Origin: Helicobacter pylori
GTDB lineage: Bacteria > Campylobacterota > Campylobacteria > Campylobacterales > Helicobacteraceae
Direction: 5' to 3'
Length of the DNA: 64,000 nt
Assembly: GCF_016755635.1 (NCBI RefSeq)
Contig: NZ_CP051500.1
Location: 868,001 to 932,000, forward strand
Positions 50,779-61,919 of the stretch are shown piece by piece. A model generated the notes under the pieces. It made no database searches and was not told where the DNA came from. It was given only the letters and a program-made list of their open reading frames with translations. The translations under genes were made by a program, and so were the position numbers. Each line of letters starts with the position of its first letter. Positions within the stretch are counted from its first letter, which is position 1.

Positions 50779-52281
50779 TTATAATTTCGTTTTATGCTTC
50801 GTTTTTAGTATTAATTCATACTTTTTTGCGTTGGCTTGTTCAAGGGGGCTTAAATTTTTAGCTTCTTGTGTGGTTTCGTTTAAATTTTCTGTATTTTTTA
50901 ATAAATCCTCTTGACTATTTAGCGGTTTTTTTGTAGGATTATTTTCTACGGAGTTTAAAGAATAAATGTCCTTTTCTTTAGTGATTGCTTGCGAGGTCGG
51001 AAAATGCGTGGGCTTCTCTGTTGTATCTCGTAATTCATAACTGCTTATTACCCAATGATTTTCTAAATCTTTGTTATTCCATGTGTTATTTAAACCTACT
51101 CTCTTATTTCCATAATCTACAAACACACGCCCTAAATGATCCGTTCCTTTAGTGCCTTTCTCTAACACTTCAGGGATAGATTTAACGATATTTAGGGCGT
51201 ATTCTTTAGCTTCTGCTTCACTTAAGCCATCAGCAAGCGCTTGCTGTTCTCTTCGTTCTAACACATGCGCTAATCCATAACCTACGCTCTCTTTAGTCTT
51301 TGGTGTTCCCCAAACAAAATCAATCCCTCCTAAATCCTCCCTGAACGCTGCGCCTGCTACTTGTCCGTTTTTCTCTTGTAATAATTTCTCTAACGCTTCT
51401 TTAGGCTTTAAGGCAAACTCGGGGTAATTAGTGCCAAACTCTTTGAGTGGGGTTGTAGCGTGTTGTTCTTTAAGAAGCTTTTTTGCGTTGGCTTGTTCTA
51501 AAGGGCTTAATTTTGTAGCGTCTTGTGTGGTTTCTTTATCTAATTCTGTATTTTTTAATAAATCCTCTTGACTATTTAGCGGTTTTTGGGTAGGATTAGG
51601 TGCATTAAGGGTAGTAGGTTGTGTCCTGCTATCCTTTGAGATGCTAGGTTGTGGCCTGGCATCTCTAAAATCTTTAAAATTCCTATGAAAATCAAAAATC
51701 TTATTACCATCATTTAAATCATCTACTACTAACCTAAGCTTTACGCCGTTATTATCCCATTCATAGCCGTATCTAAACCCATTTTTAAGCCTTTCAAAAC
51801 TCTCTAATAACACGCTTCCGTTTTTAATAACTTCGCTCATGTTAATTAGCTCGTCGTTCGTTAGTCCGCCTGTGCTTTCTTCTCCATAATGTTTAACTAA
51901 AATCTTTTTAGCTCCCGCATGCCTTGTGCCTTGATCTAAAATGTAAAGGTCGTTTAAGTCTATGCCTTTAACCTCTGCTTGATCTAACTCTCCCTTAAAA
52001 ACCTTTAAAACTTGTTGCTGTTCTTTAGTCAGTTTGCTTTCATCAATCTTTTGTAATTCTTGTAAGGCTTTTTCGTATTTAGTGGCTTTCTCTTTGATTT
52101 CTTCGCTCGCTTGTTTGACGCCGTTAGTAAGCTCTTCAATGATTTTAAGCGTGTTGTTGCTAAATTTAGCGTTTTGTGCGCTTAATTCTAAATTCTTACT
52201 AAATTCGCTTATTGAGTGGCTTCTCTCAAGCGCTCTTTTTAGGTGATACTTCAAGGCTGCGCCTGCGGTGGCTTCGTTCAA
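50779..52281 (-). CDS. Truncated nuclease-toxin gene (barnase/colicin E5-like, DUF3519 type)
   Basis: The frame of 500 codons starts only at a TTG (52281) with a stop four codons upstream and no clear binding site; the parallel frame reads FSLAATL before it. It is therefore the 3' part of a longer gene. Residues 1-110 are coiled coil. Residues about 270-426 resemble the BECR-type nuclease fold of Helicobacter DUF3519 proteins (FREDLGGIDFVWG, GLAHVLERREQQAL, GRVFVDYGNKRVGLN, NHWVISSYELRD). A 40-residue near-duplication flanks this domain (227-267 and 448-487). Relatives occur beside tfs elements and are annotated as putative barnase/colicin E5 endoribonucleases. Activity here is unproven. Confidence 0.65.
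   Translation of the reverse strand: MNEATAGAALKYHLKRALERSHSISEFSKNLELSAQNAKFSNNTLKIIEELTNGVKQASEEIKEKATKYEKALQELQKIDESKLTKEQQQVLKVFKGELDQAEVKGIDLNDLYILDQGTRHAGAKKILVKHYGEESTGGLTNDELINMSEVIKNGSVLLESFERLKNGFRYGYEWDNNGVKLRLVVDDLNDGNKIFDFHRNFKDFRDARPQPSISKDSRTQPTTLNAPNPTQKPLNSQEDLLKNTELDKETTQDATKLSPLEQANAKKLLKEQHATTPLKEFGTNYPEFALKPKEALEKLLQEKNGQVAGAAFREDLGGIDFVWGTPKTKESVGYGLAHVLERREQQALADGLSEAEAKEYALNIVKSIPEVLEKGTKGTDHLGRVFVDYGNKRVGLNNTWNNKDLENHWVISSYELRDTTEKPTHFPTSQAITKEKDIYSLNSVENNPTKKPLNSQEDLLKNTENLNETTQEAKNLSPLEQANAKKYELILKTKHKTKL
50822..51598. repeat. 120-base direct repeats flanking the nuclease domain
   Basis: The copies at 50822-50941 and 51479-51598 have the same length and only scattered differences. 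They encode NPT(K/Q)KPLNSQEDLLKNTE, followed by a tail ending in LSPLEQANAKK, on both sides of the nuclease region. Recombination between them would remove or swap the toxin domain and leave the frame intact. Confidence 0.85.
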
Positions 52282-52308
52282 AGCGTAGCCGCTAAACTAA
52301 AAACTTTT

Positions 52309-52860
52309 TTAAGAGCGCAGTTGTTGTAAGGCTTCTTTAATCGCTGCTTCTATGCTGAGATTGGGTTTTAGGGTTTTTAACACTTTATTGATTTCAGCGC
52401 TTTTAAAGCCCAAACTCTCTAGGGCTAAAAAAACTTCATTGCGCACAGGTCTGTTTTCATCTTGAATGAAAAAGCCAATCAAATCCACCATGATCTTATC
52501 AGCGAGCTTTTTCCCTATACCTGGGACTTGCTGGAGTCTTTTGACTTCTTTGGTGGCGATAATGTTTTCAAATTCGTTCGGTGAAAAGCTTGACAGGATG
52601 GCTAAAGCGATACGCCCCCCTACCCCATTGATTTTTAAAAGCCTTTCAAAAAGGATTTTTTCGCTCTCTTCTAAAAACCCATATAAAAGATTCGCGTCTT
52701 CTTTGATCACTTGTAAGATTTTCAAACGCGCTTTTTGGCCCGCTTGAAGTAAAGCAGCCGTTCGCATAGAAACTTGCACCCCATAAACAACCCCTTGCAC
52801 TTCTATATGCGCTTCTAAAGCAGAGATTTTTTCCACAACCCCTATCAAACCCACTATCAT
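52309..52860 (-). CDS. ruvA: Holliday junction branch-migration protein RuvA
   Basis: The 183-residue protein has the three RuvA parts: an OB-fold at the start ([20 protein letters not shown]), tandem helix-hairpin-helix motifs ([17 protein letters not shown] near 72-88 and [16 protein letters not shown] near 108-123), and a C-terminal three-helix domain that contacts RuvB. It binds the four-way junction as a tetramer. Its stop lies 28 bases from the truncated toxin ORF, marking the right edge of the island. Confidence 0.95.
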   Translation of the reverse strand: MIVGLIGVVEKISALEAHIEVQGVVYGVQVSMRTAALLQAGQKARLKILQVIKEDANLLYGFLEESEKILFERLLKINGVGGRIALAILSSFSPNEFENIIATKEVKRLQQVPGIGKKLADKIMVDLIGFFIQDENRPVRNEVFLALESLGFKSAEINKVLKTLKPNLSIEAAIKEALQQLRS

Positions 52861-52885
52861 TTTATCCCTTTTTTTATTTCTTGCT

Positions 52886-54730
52886 CTAGCCTTTTATAGC
52901 GCTTTTAGGGACTTTTTTGATTTTATGATCTTCATAGATCACGTTCACGCTTTCATTGTGGCTTAACATAGCGCTCAAGTTGCTCACTTTAGGGTAATTG
53001 CGATGATAAATCACGATATTTTCTTGCTTGAAAGGGTTTTTAGTCATAACGCTCGCATGCTGGAAGCTGTTTTCTATGCTGATGAGTTTAGCGTAACATT
53101 CGTTATTGATTTTTTGCAATTCTAGCATTTGAGCTTTTAGGATTTTCAAACGCTTTAAAGCAAACATAAACTCGCTATAAGCGTCTTTCACGCTTTCTTG
53201 TTGCATTAAAGAGCGTTTGATTTCTTCGGTGGCGTTTTTAAGCTTTTCCATGATGATTTGATTGTTTTTAACCAAATGGTTTAAGGACTGGTGCTGAGCG
53301 ATGATTTTTTTAGATTTTACCCCTAAGGCATTGAGTTTTTGTTTAGCGTTTTTCAATTCTTCTTGGTTTTCTCGCCCCCCAAAAGCGTAAAAAATAAAGC
53401 GGTTGCCATTGCCATCCACCTCATCAATCCAACATTGCTTGGAAAAATACAGCTTGTTATCGCTTTTGAGCTTTTCTAAAGCGATTTCTTTCGCATAGAC
53501 CACACTCCCCGCGCTCGCTTCCACTTTAACGCTATTGGCATACACTTTAGCGCGCTCTAAATACTTGCACTCAAACTCTTTAGCATAGCACACGCCCTTA
53601 TGGTTAGTGATGCGCGCTTTATTGGCATAGACATAGCTTTCAGGGTGGATTTGCCCCTCTATAGTGATTTCTTTGGCCACTAAGATCACATTCTTGCCCA
53701 CATTGCCCTTAATGTTAATTACGCTCGCTTCTAAAATGAGGTTAGAATCAATCGCATCGCTCAATTCATCTTTAGCTTGAATTTCTAAAACTAGCCCACT
53801 CTCCACTCCCCCTAAAAGATTAGGCGTTTCAATGGACTTGATCCCGTTTTTAAAGATAAAATTTTGTTTAGAAACCAAACGCCCTTTTTCCATTTTAACC
53901 CCTTGTAAGGCTTTGGAGTAATACACTAAAGCGTTATTTTCTTCTCTTTCTTCAAAAGCGTTTTTGTCATGCCCTATAGGGGTGGGCGAATTGGCAACTT
54001 TAGGCAATTCAATATAAAGGCCTTTAAGGTTACGGCCGTCTTTGCCTTGTTTGGGGTAATTCACGCAAGCGACTTTTTGATTTTCTTTAGCGATATAATC
54101 ATTTTCTTTAACAAACGATTCTTCTTGATCGCTTAAGGGAATAATATGCGTTGGAAGGTATTCTTCTTCTAATAAAAAATGGGATTGTTCTTCTGTATTA
54201 GGGATAAAGGTTGAAGAAGCGTATAAAATAAAGCGCTTATTTTGGGCTTCTTTTTTATATTTTCTTAACTCTGTTTTTAAATTTTCATACATTTGTGAAA
54301 GGTGGCGAAACACCACGCCTTCAAAGGCTAAACACTCCTTAACATACGCAAACATTTCTTGGTAATGCTCTTCAGTGTCTAGGACAATAAAACACTCGTC
54401 TAAAACGATTTCTATTTTACTCAAATGTTCATCCACTTCCACTTCAAAAAAGCGTTTATAAGCGTTTGATTTGATTTTAATGTCGTGGGTTTGATAAAGG
54501 GTTAGCTCTTTTTTTTCATAGTATTCCTCTTCTTCTAATTGTTGCAATTCCCCACCAAAAGCCTCGCTAAAATCGTCTTTAGCGCTGTTTTTGATAAAAA
54601 TAGAAGTTTTTAAAATCTCAAACCACAGATCTTCTGTTTGTAATTTATTTTCAGCGGCCGCTTTTTTTAATTCTTTTTGAATGTCTTTGCACCGCTCAAC
54701 TTTTATAGGGGCAAAACGCTCCAAGCTCAT
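52886..54730 (-). CDS. DUF342/FapA-like protein (HP0884 type)
   Basis: The 614-residue protein contains the beta-helical repeat of the DUF342/FapA family (about residues 330-450: [60 protein letters not shown]). It is followed by a coiled coil of about 100 residues ([20 protein letters not shown]). The first 250 residues are mixed. Members are linked to cell polarity or developmental control in other bacteria, but the function is not settled. No signal peptide. It lies between ruvA and the divergent murJ gene. Confidence 0.72.
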   Translation of the reverse strand: MSLERFAPIKVERCKDIQKELKKAAAENKLQTEDLWFEILKTSIFIKNSAKDDFSEAFGGELQQLEEEEYYEKKELTLYQTHDIKIKSNAYKRFFEVEVDEHLSKIEIVLDECFIVLDTEEHYQEMFAYVKECLAFEGVVFRHLSQMYENLKTELRKYKKEAQNKRFILYASSTFIPNTEEQSHFLLEEEYLPTHIIPLSDQEESFVKENDYIAKENQKVACVNYPKQGKDGRNLKGLYIELPKVANSPTPIGHDKNAFEEREENNALVYYSKALQGVKMEKGRLVSKQNFIFKNGIKSIETPNLLGGVESGLVLEIQAKDELSDAIDSNLILEASVINIKGNVGKNVILVAKEITIEGQIHPESYVYANKARITNHKGVCYAKEFECKYLERAKVYANSVKVEASAGSVVYAKEIALEKLKSDNKLYFSKQCWIDEVDGNGNRFIFYAFGGRENQEELKNAKQKLNALGVKSKKIIAQHQSLNHLVKNNQIIMEKLKNATEEIKRSLMQQESVKDAYSEFMFALKRLKILKAQMLELQKINNECYAKLISIENSFQHASVMTKNPFKQENIVIYHRNYPKVSNLSAMLSHNESVNVIYEDHKIKKVPKSAIKG

Positions 54731-54748
54731 TTTTTAATCCTTAAATGG

Positions 54749-54754
54749 TATAAT
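54749..54754 (+). promoter_or_regulatory. Extended -10 promoter of murJ-cysS
   Basis: TGG-TATAAT is an extended -10 (TGn immediately before a perfect TATAAT), 69 bases before the murJ ATG and just upstream of the divergent DUF342 gene. Confidence 0.6.
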
Positions 54755-54822
54755 ATAAGAATTTGAAAAAAGAAATATGCTAACAAAAAAACACTGAAAA
54801 TTAGGTAATAAATACAGCTAGT

Positions 54823-56283
54823 ATGCTAAAAAAAATATTTTTAACCAATAGCTTAGGGATTTTATGCTCTAGGATTTTTGGCTTTTTACGGGATTTGATG
54901 ATGGCTAATATTCTAGGGGCTGGGGTGTATAGCGATATTTTCTTTGTGGCTTTCAAATTGCCTAATCTATTCAGGCGTATTTTTGCGGAGGGTTCTTTTT
55001 CTCAAAGTTTTTTACCAAGCTTCATACGAAGTTCCATTAAAGGGAGTTTTGCGAGTTTAGTGGGGCTTATTTTTTGTGGCGTTTTATTGCTATGGTGCTT
55101 ATTAGTGGCATTAAATCCCTTATGGCTAACCAAACTCCTAGCTTACGGCTTTGATGAAGAAACACTCAAGCTATGCGCCCCTATTGTAGCGATCAATTTT
55201 TGGTATCTTTTATTGGTGTTTATCACCACTTTTTTAGGTGCACTCTTGCAATACAAACACAGCTTTTTTGCCAGCGCTTATAGTACAAGCTTACTCAATT
55301 TATGCATGATTTTAGCTCTTTTTGTTTCTAAAGAAAAAACGCATTTAGAAGCGTTGTATTATTTGAGCTATGGCGTGCTTTTAGGGGGCGTGGCTCAAAT
55401 TTTATTGCACTTTTATCCTTTAGTCAAATTGGGCTTATGGGCTTTATTGTTTAAAGGGTTATTGGGTTTTAAGACTAAAAACGCCGCCAAAAAAAAATAC
55501 CGCTCTCAAAGAGTTAAAAGGGATTTGAAAGGGTTTTTCAAGCAATTCCTCCCCAGCGTTTTAGGCAATTCTACCACTCAGATCGCTTCTTTTTTAGACA
55601 CCACGATAGCCTCTTTTCTAGCAAGCGGGAGCGTGTCTTATTTGTATTACGCTAATAGAGTCTTCCAGCTCCCTTTAGCGTTATTTGCTATCGCTATCTC
55701 TAGCGCCCTTTTCCCCAGCATTGCGATCGCGCTTAAAAACAACCAGCAGGATTTAATCTTACAGCGCTTGCAAAAGGCGTGGTTTTTTTTGGTGGGGGTT
55801 TTGCTTCTTTGCAGCATTGGGGGGATCATGTTAAGCAAAGAAATCACCGAGCTTTTATTTGAAAGGGGGCAATTTAGCCCTAAAGACACTTTAATCACTT
55901 CGCAAGTCTTTTCGCTCTATCTTTTAGGCTTGCTCCCTTTTGGGCTAACTAAACTCTTTTCTTTGTGGCTTTATGCGAAATTAGAGCAAAAAAAAGCGGC
56001 TAAAATCTCTTTAATTTCGCTTTTTTTAGGTTTAGCGGCTTCTTTGAGTTTAATGCCTTTGTTAGGGGTTTTGGGTTTAGCGTTAGCGAATAGTTTGAGC
56101 GGGTTATTTTTATTTGTTTTAACGATAAAAGCGTTTGGCTTTCAATTATTCTTGGGTATAATCAAGAATTTAAAATCATGGCTTGTAATCCTTTTTCTCG
56201 CTTGCGTGGAAATCTTATTACTCTTAGCGTTCAAATCGTGGGTTACACATTTATATTTATTTTATTATTTTCAAGGTTTTTAA
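54823..56283 (+). CDS. murJ: Lipid II flippase MurJ (MviN)
   Basis: The 486-residue protein has about 13-14 membrane segments and the MviN family start (LTNSLGILCSRIFGFLRDLM, then ANILGAGVYSDIFFVAFKLP, NLFRRIFAEGSFSQSFLPSF). It flips the cell-wall precursor lipid II across the inner membrane. Length is at the lower end of the normal range. It is directly followed by cysS with the start at the next base, so the two are cotranscribed. Confidence 0.94.
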   Translation: MLKKIFLTNSLGILCSRIFGFLRDLMMANILGAGVYSDIFFVAFKLPNLFRRIFAEGSFSQSFLPSFIRSSIKGSFASLVGLIFCGVLLLWCLLVALNPLWLTKLLAYGFDEETLKLCAPIVAINFWYLLLVFITTFLGALLQYKHSFFASAYSTSLLNLCMILALFVSKEKTHLEALYYLSYGVLLGGVAQILLHFYPLVKLGLWALLFKGLLGFKTKNAAKKKYRSQRVKRDLKGFFKQFLPSVLGNSTTQIASFLDTTIASFLASGSVSYLYYANRVFQLPLALFAIAISSALFPSIAIALKNNQQDLILQRLQKAWFFLVGVLLLCSIGGIMLSKEITELLFERGQFSPKDTLITSQVFSLYLLGLLPFGLTKLFSLWLYAKLEQKKAAKISLISLFLGLAASLSLMPLLGVLGLALANSLSGLFLFVLTIKAFGFQLFLGIIKNLKSWLVILFLACVEILLLLAFKSWVTHLYLFYYFQGF

Positions 56284-57681
56284 ATGTTTATTTATGATAC
56301 CAAATCAAAACAAAAAGTCCCTTTTGAGCCTTTAATCCAAAATAAGGCGAATATTTATGTGTGTGGGCCTACGGTGTATGATGACGCTCATTTAGGGCAT
56401 GCCAGGAGCGCGATTGCTTTTGATTTGTTAAGGCGCACGCTTGAATTGAGCGGCTATGAAGTGATGCTAGTAAGGAATTTCACGGATATTGATGATAAAA
56501 TCATCAACAAAGCCCTAAAAGAAAACAAAAGCATTCAAGAACTAAGCAGTATTTATATTGAATCTTACACGAGGGATTTGAACGCTTTGAACGTGAAAAA
56601 ACCCAGCCTAGAGCCTAAAGCGAGCGAGTATTTAGACGCTATGGTGCGCATGATTGAAACGCTTTTAGAAAAAAATTTCGCTTATAGAGTCTCTAATGGG
56701 GATATTTATTTAGACACGAGCAAGGATAAAGATTACGGCTCTTTGAGCGTGCATAATAGCAGTGTGGAATTTAGCCGTATTGGTTTGGTGCAAGAAAAAC
56801 GATTGGAGCAGGATTTTGTGTTATGGAAAAGCTATAAGGGGGATAATGATGTGGGCTTTGATAGCCCTTTAGGCAAAGGGCGCCCTGGCTGGCATATAGA
56901 ATGCTCTAGCATGGTTTTTGAAACTTTAGCGCTCGCTAACACCCCTTATCAAATTGATATTCATGCTGGCGGAGCGGATTTGTTATTCCCCCACCATGAA
57001 AATGAAGCGTGCCAAACCCGTTGCGCCTTTGGCGTGGAGCTTGCCAAATACTGGATGCATAACGGATTTGTGAATATCAACAACGAAAAAATGTCTAAAA
57101 GTTTAGGGAATAGCTTTTTCATAAAAGACGCCCTGAAAAACTATGATGGCGAAATTTTGCGCAATTACTTGCTAGGGGTGCATTATCGCTCTGTTTTGAA
57201 TTTCAATGAAGAAGACTTGTTAATGAGTAAAAAACGCTTGGATAAAATCTATCGCTTGAAACAGCGCGTTTTAGGGACTTTAGGAGGAATAAATCCAAAT
57301 TTTAAAAAAGAAATTTTAGAGTGCATGCAAGATGATTTAAACGTTTCTAAAGCGTTGAGCGTTTTAGAAAGCATGCTTTCTTCTACGAATGAAAAACTGG
57401 ATCAAAACCCCAAAAACAAGGCTTTGAAGGGCGAAATTTTAGCGAATTTGAAATTTGTAGAAGAACTGCTTGGCATCGGGTTTAAAGACCCTAGCACTTA
57501 TTTCCAATTAGGCGTGAGCGAGAGCGAAAAACAAGACATTGAAAACAAGATAGAAGAAAGAAAACGCGCCAAAGAACAAAAAGATTTTTTAAAAGCCGAT
57601 AGCATCAGAGAAGAGCTTTTAAACCACAAAATCGCTTTGATGGACACCCCACAAGGCACGATTTGGGAGAAGCTTTTTTAA
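56284..57681 (+). CDS. cysS: Cysteinyl-tRNA synthetase
   Basis: The 465-residue class I synthetase charges tRNA-Cys. Key sites: zinc ligand and HIGH-type motif CGPTVYDDAHLGHARS (residues 28-43), GWHIECSSM and HHENEACQ (other zinc ligands), and KMSKSLGN (KMSKS loop). The C-terminal helical domain ends GTIWEKLF. The gene is complete and standard in length, and directly follows murJ. Confidence 0.97.
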   Translation: MFIYDTKSKQKVPFEPLIQNKANIYVCGPTVYDDAHLGHARSAIAFDLLRRTLELSGYEVMLVRNFTDIDDKIINKALKENKSIQELSSIYIESYTRDLNALNVKKPSLEPKASEYLDAMVRMIETLLEKNFAYRVSNGDIYLDTSKDKDYGSLSVHNSSVEFSRIGLVQEKRLEQDFVLWKSYKGDNDVGFDSPLGKGRPGWHIECSSMVFETLALANTPYQIDIHAGGADLLFPHHENEACQTRCAFGVELAKYWMHNGFVNINNEKMSKSLGNSFFIKDALKNYDGEILRNYLLGVHYRSVLNFNEEDLLMSKKRLDKIYRLKQRVLGTLGGINPNFKKEILECMQDDLNVSKALSVLESMLSSTNEKLDQNPKNKALKGEILANLKFVEELLGIGFKDPSTYFQLGVSESEKQDIENKIEERKRAKEQKDFLKADSIREELLNHKIALMDTPQGTIWEKLF

Positions 57682-57690
57682 ACGCCTCCC

Positions 57691-57790
57691 ATTTTACCTT
57701 TTTACACATTCTAACCAAAATTTTCAGTAAGAGAGGCTTTTTAAGCTTTTCAAATTTTACCTTTTTACACATTCTAGCCCAAAATTTCAG
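57691..57790 (+). repeat. Direct repeat of 37 bases in the cysS-vacA gap
   Basis: ATTTTACCTTTTTACACATT followed by CTAACCAAAATTTTCAG (57691-57727) recurs at 57754-57790 with two or three changes. The spacing is 63 bases. It lies upstream of the vacA promoter region, so its copy number could affect spacing of upstream control elements. Confidence 0.75.
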
Positions 57791-57841
57791 CCATTTTACT
57801 TTTTAATCCTATGGGTTTTATATTCATTTATCTTAACTTAA

Positions 57842-57935
57842 TAAAAATTGAACATTGGTTGTAGATACTGCATATTTATAACCTTAATCGTAAATGCAAC
57901 AGAAATTTTCTAGTCTAAAGTCGCACCCTTTGTGC
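57842..57935 (+). promoter_or_regulatory. vacA: vacA promoter and leader region
   Basis: From memory the vacA transcript starts about 119 bases before the ATG, which would be near 57848; TAATAAAAAT at 57839-57848 is then the likely -10 area. In the leader, GCAC-CCTTT-GTGC (57923-57935) forms a small hairpin. AAAGGAA near 57956-57962 is the ribosome binding site. The promoter call is recall-based and approximate. Confidence 0.45.
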
Positions 57936-57966
57936 AAAAATCGTTTTACAAAAAGAAAGGAAGAAA

Positions 57967-60900
57967 ATGGAAATACAACAAACACACCGCAAAATCAATC
58001 GCCCTATTATCTCTCTCGCTCTAGTGGGGGTGTTAATGGGCACCGAACTAGGGGCTAACACGCCAAACGATCCCATACACAGCGAGAGTCGCGCCTTTTT
58101 TACAACCGTGATCATTCCAGCCATTGTTGGGGGTATCGCTACAGGCGCTGCTGTAGGAACGGTTTCAGGGCTTCTTAGCTGGGGGCTCAAACAAGCCGAA
58201 CAAGCCAATAAAGCCCCGGACAAACCCGATAAAGTTTGGCGCATTCAAGCAGGAAAAGGTTTTGATAATTTCCCCCACAAGCAATACGACTTATACAAAT
58301 CCCTACTATCTAGCAAGATTGATGGAGGTTGGGACTGGGGGAATGCCGCTAGGCATTATTGGGTCAAAGACGGGCAGTGGAACAAACTTGAAGTGGATAT
58401 GCAAAACGCTGTAGGGACTTATAACCTTTCAGGCCTTATCAACTTTACCGGTGGGGATTTAGACGTCAATATGCAAAAAGCCACTTTGCGTTTGGGCCAA
58501 TTCAATGGCAATTCTTTCACAAGCTTTAAGGATAGCGCCGATCGCACCACGAGGGTGAATTTTGACGCTAAAAATATCTTAATTGATAATTTTGTAGAAA
58601 TCAACAATCGTGTGGGTTCTGGAGCCGGGAGGAAAGCCAGCTCTACGGTTTTGACTTTGAAAAGTTCAGAAAAAATTACAAGCCGTGAAAACGCTGAAAT
58701 CTCTCTTTATGATGGCGCCACGCTCAATTTGGTTTCAAGCTCAAATCAGAGCGTTGATCTATATGGTAAGGTGTGGATGGGCCGTTTGCAATACGTGGGA
58801 GCGTATTTGGCCCCTTCATACAGCACGATAGACACTTCAAAAGTGCAAGGGGAAATGAATTTTAGGCATCTCGCTGTGGGGGATCAAAACGCCGCTCAAG
58901 CGGGCATTATCGCTAACAAAAAGACCAATATTGGCGTGCTGGATTTGTGGCAAAGCGCCGGCTTAAGCATCATCACCCCTCCTGAAGGCGGTTATGAGAG
59001 TAAAACTAAAGATACCCCTTCTCAAAACAACCCTAAAAATGACACGCAAAAAACAGAAATTCAACCCACGCAAGTCATTGATGGGCCTTTTGCGGGCGGC
59101 AAAGACACGGTTGTGAATATTTTCCACTTAAACACTAAAGCCGATGGCACGCTTAGAGCGGGAGGGTTTAAAGCTTCATTAAGCACGAATGCGGCTCATT
59201 TGAATATCGGCGAAGGCGGCATCAATCTGTCCAATCAAGCGAGCGGGCGCACCCTATTAGTGGAAAATCTAACCGGGAATATCACCGTTGAGGGGACTTT
59301 AAGAGTGAATAATCAAGTGGGCGGTGCTGCTGTGGCAGGCTCAAGCGCAAATTTTGAGTTTAAGGCTGGTGAAGACACCAACAACGCCACAGCCACTTTT
59401 AATAACGATATCCATCTAGGAAAAGCGGTGAACTTAAGAGTGGATGCTCATACAGCTTATTTTAATGGCAATATTTATCTGGGAAAATCCACGAATTTAA
59501 GAGTGAATGGCCATAGCGCTCATTTTAAAAATATTGATGCCACAAAGAGCGATAACGGGCTAAACACTAGCGCTTTGGATTTTAGCGGCGTTACAGACAA
59601 AGTCAATATCAACAAGCTCACTACATCTGCCACTAACGTGAACATTAAAAACTTTGACATTAAGGAATTAGTGGTTACAACCCGTGTTCAGAGTTTTGGG
59701 CAATACACTATTTTTGGCGAAAATATAGGCGATAAGTCTCGCATTGGTGTCGTTAGTTTGCAAACGGGATATAGCCCGGCCTATTCTGGTGGCGTTACTT
59801 TTAAAAGCGGTAAAAAACTCGTTATAGATGAAATTTACCATGCCCCTTGGAATTATTTTGACGCTAGGAATGTTACCGATGTTGAAGTCAACAAAAGGAT
59901 TCTTTTTGGAGCTCCAGGAAACATTGCCGGCAAAACAGGGCTTATGTTTAATAACCTGACCCTAAATAGCAACGCGAGCATGGATTATGGTAAAGATTTG
60001 GATTTAACCATTCAAGGGCATTTCACTAACAATCAAGGCACGATGAATCTTTTTGTCCAAGATGGGCGTGTAGCGACCTTGAATGCAGGCCATCAAGCAA
60101 GCATGATATTTAATAATTTAGTGGATAGCGCGACCGGGTTTTACAAACCACTCATTAAGATCAATAACGCTCAAAACCTCACTAAAAATAAAGAGCATGT
60201 TTTAGTGAAAGCGCGAAACATTGATTATAATTTAGTGGGAGTGCAAGGCGCTAGTTATGACAATATTTCTGCAAGCAACACCAATCTGCAAGAGCAATTC
60301 AAAGAGCGCCTAGCCCTTTATAACAACAACAACCGCATGGATATTTGTGTGGTGCGAAAAGGCAATCTCAATGACATTAAAGCATGCGGGATGGCTATCG
60401 GCAATCAAAGCATGGTGAATAACCCTAACAATTACAAGTATCTTGAAGGTAAGGCATGGAAAAATACAGGGATTAATAAAACGGCTAACAACACCACAAT
60501 CGCTGTCAATTTAGGCAACAATTCTGCACCTACTGAGAATGGTGGCAATACCACAAATTTACCTACAAACACCACTAACAACGCGCGTTTCGCTAGCTAC
60601 GCTCTCATAAAGAACGCTCCTTTCGCTCGTTATAGCGCCACTCCTAATTTAGTCGCTATCAATCAGCATGATTTTGGCACCATTGAAAGCGTGTTTGAAT
60701 TGGCTGATCGCTCTAAGGATATTGACACGCTTTATACTCATTCAGGCGCGCAAGGCAGGGATCTTTTGCAAACCTTATTGATTGATAGCCATGATGCGGG
60801 TTATGCCAGAACCATGATTGACGCTACAAATACGAGTGAGATCACTCAAAGCTTGAATGCGGCCACTACCACTTTAAACAACGTAGCCAGTTTAGAGCAT

Positions 60901-61908
60901 AAAACCAGCGGCTTGCAAACTTTGAGCTTGAGTAATGCGATGATTTTAAATTCTCGTTTAGTCAATCTCTCCAGAAGGCACACCAACCATATTGACTCGT
61001 TCGCTCAACGCTTACAAGCTTTAAAAGACCAAAGATTCGCTTCTTTAGAAAGCGCGGCAGAAGTGTTGTATCAATTTGCCCCTAAATATGAAAAACCCAC
61101 CAATGTTTGGGCTAACGCTATTGGGGGAACGAGCTTGAATAGTGGCGGTAACGCTTCATTGTATGGCACAAGCGCCGGCGTAGACGCTTACCTTAACGGG
61201 AATGTGGAAGCCATTGTGGGCGGTTTTGGAAGCTATGGTTATAGCTCTTTTAATAATCGTGCGAACTCTCTTAACTCTGGGGCCAATAACACTAATTTTG
61301 GCGTGTATAGCCGTATTTTTGCTAACCAGCATGAATTTGACTTTGAAGCTCAAGGGGCACTAGGGAGTGATCAAGCAAGCTTGAATTTCAAAAGCGCTCT
61401 ACTGCAAGATTTGAATCAAAGCTATCATTACTTAGCCTATAGCGCCACAACAAGAGCGAGCTATGGTTATGACTTCGCGTTTTTTAGGAACGCTTTAGTG
61501 TTAAAACCAAGCGTGGGCGTGAGCTATAACCATTTAGGTTCAACCAACTTTAAAAGCAACAGCACCAATCAAGTGGCTTTGAAAAATGGCTCTAGCAGTC
61601 AGCATCTATTCAACGCTAGCGCTAATGTGGAAGCGCGCTATTATTATGGGGACACTTCATACTTCTATATGAACGCTGGAGTTTTACAAGAATTCGCTCG
61701 CCTTGGATCTAATAACGCCGCATCTTTAAACACCTTTAAAGTGAACGCTACTCGCAACCCTTTAAATACCCATGCCAGAGTGATGATGGGTGGGGAATTG
61801 CAATTAGCTAAAGAAGTGTTTTTGAATTTGGGCGTTGTTTATTTGCACAATTTGATTTCCAACGCAAGCCATTTCGCTTCCAATTTAGGAATGAGGTATA
61901 GTTTCTAA
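57967..61908 (+). CDS. vacA: Vacuolating cytotoxin VacA, type s2/m2
   Basis: The full-length 1313-residue autotransporter toxin is complete. The signal region is type s2: the mature protein would start after Ala30 with the 12-residue hydrophilic extension [12 protein letters not shown] before [14 protein letters not shown]; this extension blocks membrane insertion. The GxxxG-containing segment itself ([14 protein letters not shown]) is intact. The mid-region is type m2 ([60 protein letters not shown]). The intermediate region ([16 protein letters not shown]) looks like i2, less surely. The C-terminal beta-barrel (last about 300 residues) ends LGMRYSF. Related s2/m2 alleles are non-vacuolating and common in cag-negative strains. 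Confidence 0.97.
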   Translation: MEIQQTHRKINRPIISLALVGVLMGTELGANTPNDPIHSESRAFFTTVIIPAIVGGIATGAAVGTVSGLLSWGLKQAEQANKAPDKPDKVWRIQAGKGFDNFPHKQYDLYKSLLSSKIDGGWDWGNAARHYWVKDGQWNKLEVDMQNAVGTYNLSGLINFTGGDLDVNMQKATLRLGQFNGNSFTSFKDSADRTTRVNFDAKNILIDNFVEINNRVGSGAGRKASSTVLTLKSSEKITSRENAEISLYDGATLNLVSSSNQSVDLYGKVWMGRLQYVGAYLAPSYSTIDTSKVQGEMNFRHLAVGDQNAAQAGIIANKKTNIGVLDLWQSAGLSIITPPEGGYESKTKDTPSQNNPKNDTQKTEIQPTQVIDGPFAGGKDTVVNIFHLNTKADGTLRAGGFKASLSTNAAHLNIGEGGINLSNQASGRTLLVENLTGNITVEGTLRVNNQVGGAAVAGSSANFEFKAGEDTNNATATFNNDIHLGKAVNLRVDAHTAYFNGNIYLGKSTNLRVNGHSAHFKNIDATKSDNGLNTSALDFSGVTDKVNINKLTTSATNVNIKNFDIKELVVTTRVQSFGQYTIFGENIGDKSRIGVVSLQTGYSPAYSGGVTFKSGKKLVIDEIYHAPWNYFDARNVTDVEVNKRILFGAPGNIAGKTGLMFNNLTLNSNASMDYGKDLDLTIQGHFTNNQGTMNLFVQDGRVATLNAGHQASMIFNNLVDSATGFYKPLIKINNAQNLTKNKEHVLVKARNIDYNLVGVQGASYDNISASNTNLQEQFKERLALYNNNNRMDICVVRKGNLNDIKACGMAIGNQSMVNNPNNYKYLEGKAWKNTGINKTANNTTIAVNLGNNSAPTENGGNTTNLPTNTTNNARFASYALIKNAPFARYSATPNLVAINQHDFGTIESVFELADRSKDIDTLYTHSGAQGRDLLQTLLIDSHDAGYARTMIDATNTSEITQSLNAATTTLNNVASLEHKTSGLQTLSLSNAMILNSRLVNLSRRHTNHIDSFAQRLQALKDQRFASLESAAEVLYQFAPKYEKPTNVWANAIGGTSLNSGGNASLYGTSAGVDAYLNGNVEAIVGGFGSYGYSSFNNRANSLNSGANNTNFGVYSRIFANQHEFDFEAQGALGSDQASLNFKSALLQDLNQSYHYLAYSATTRASYGYDFAFFRNALVLKPSVGVSYNHLGSTNFKSNSTNQVALKNGSSSQHLFNASANVEARYYYGDTSYFYMNAGVLQEFARLGSNNAASLNTFKVNATRNPLNTHARVMMGGELQLAKEVFLNLGVVYLHNLISNASHFASNLGMRYSF

Positions 61909-61919
61909 TACCAATCTAA

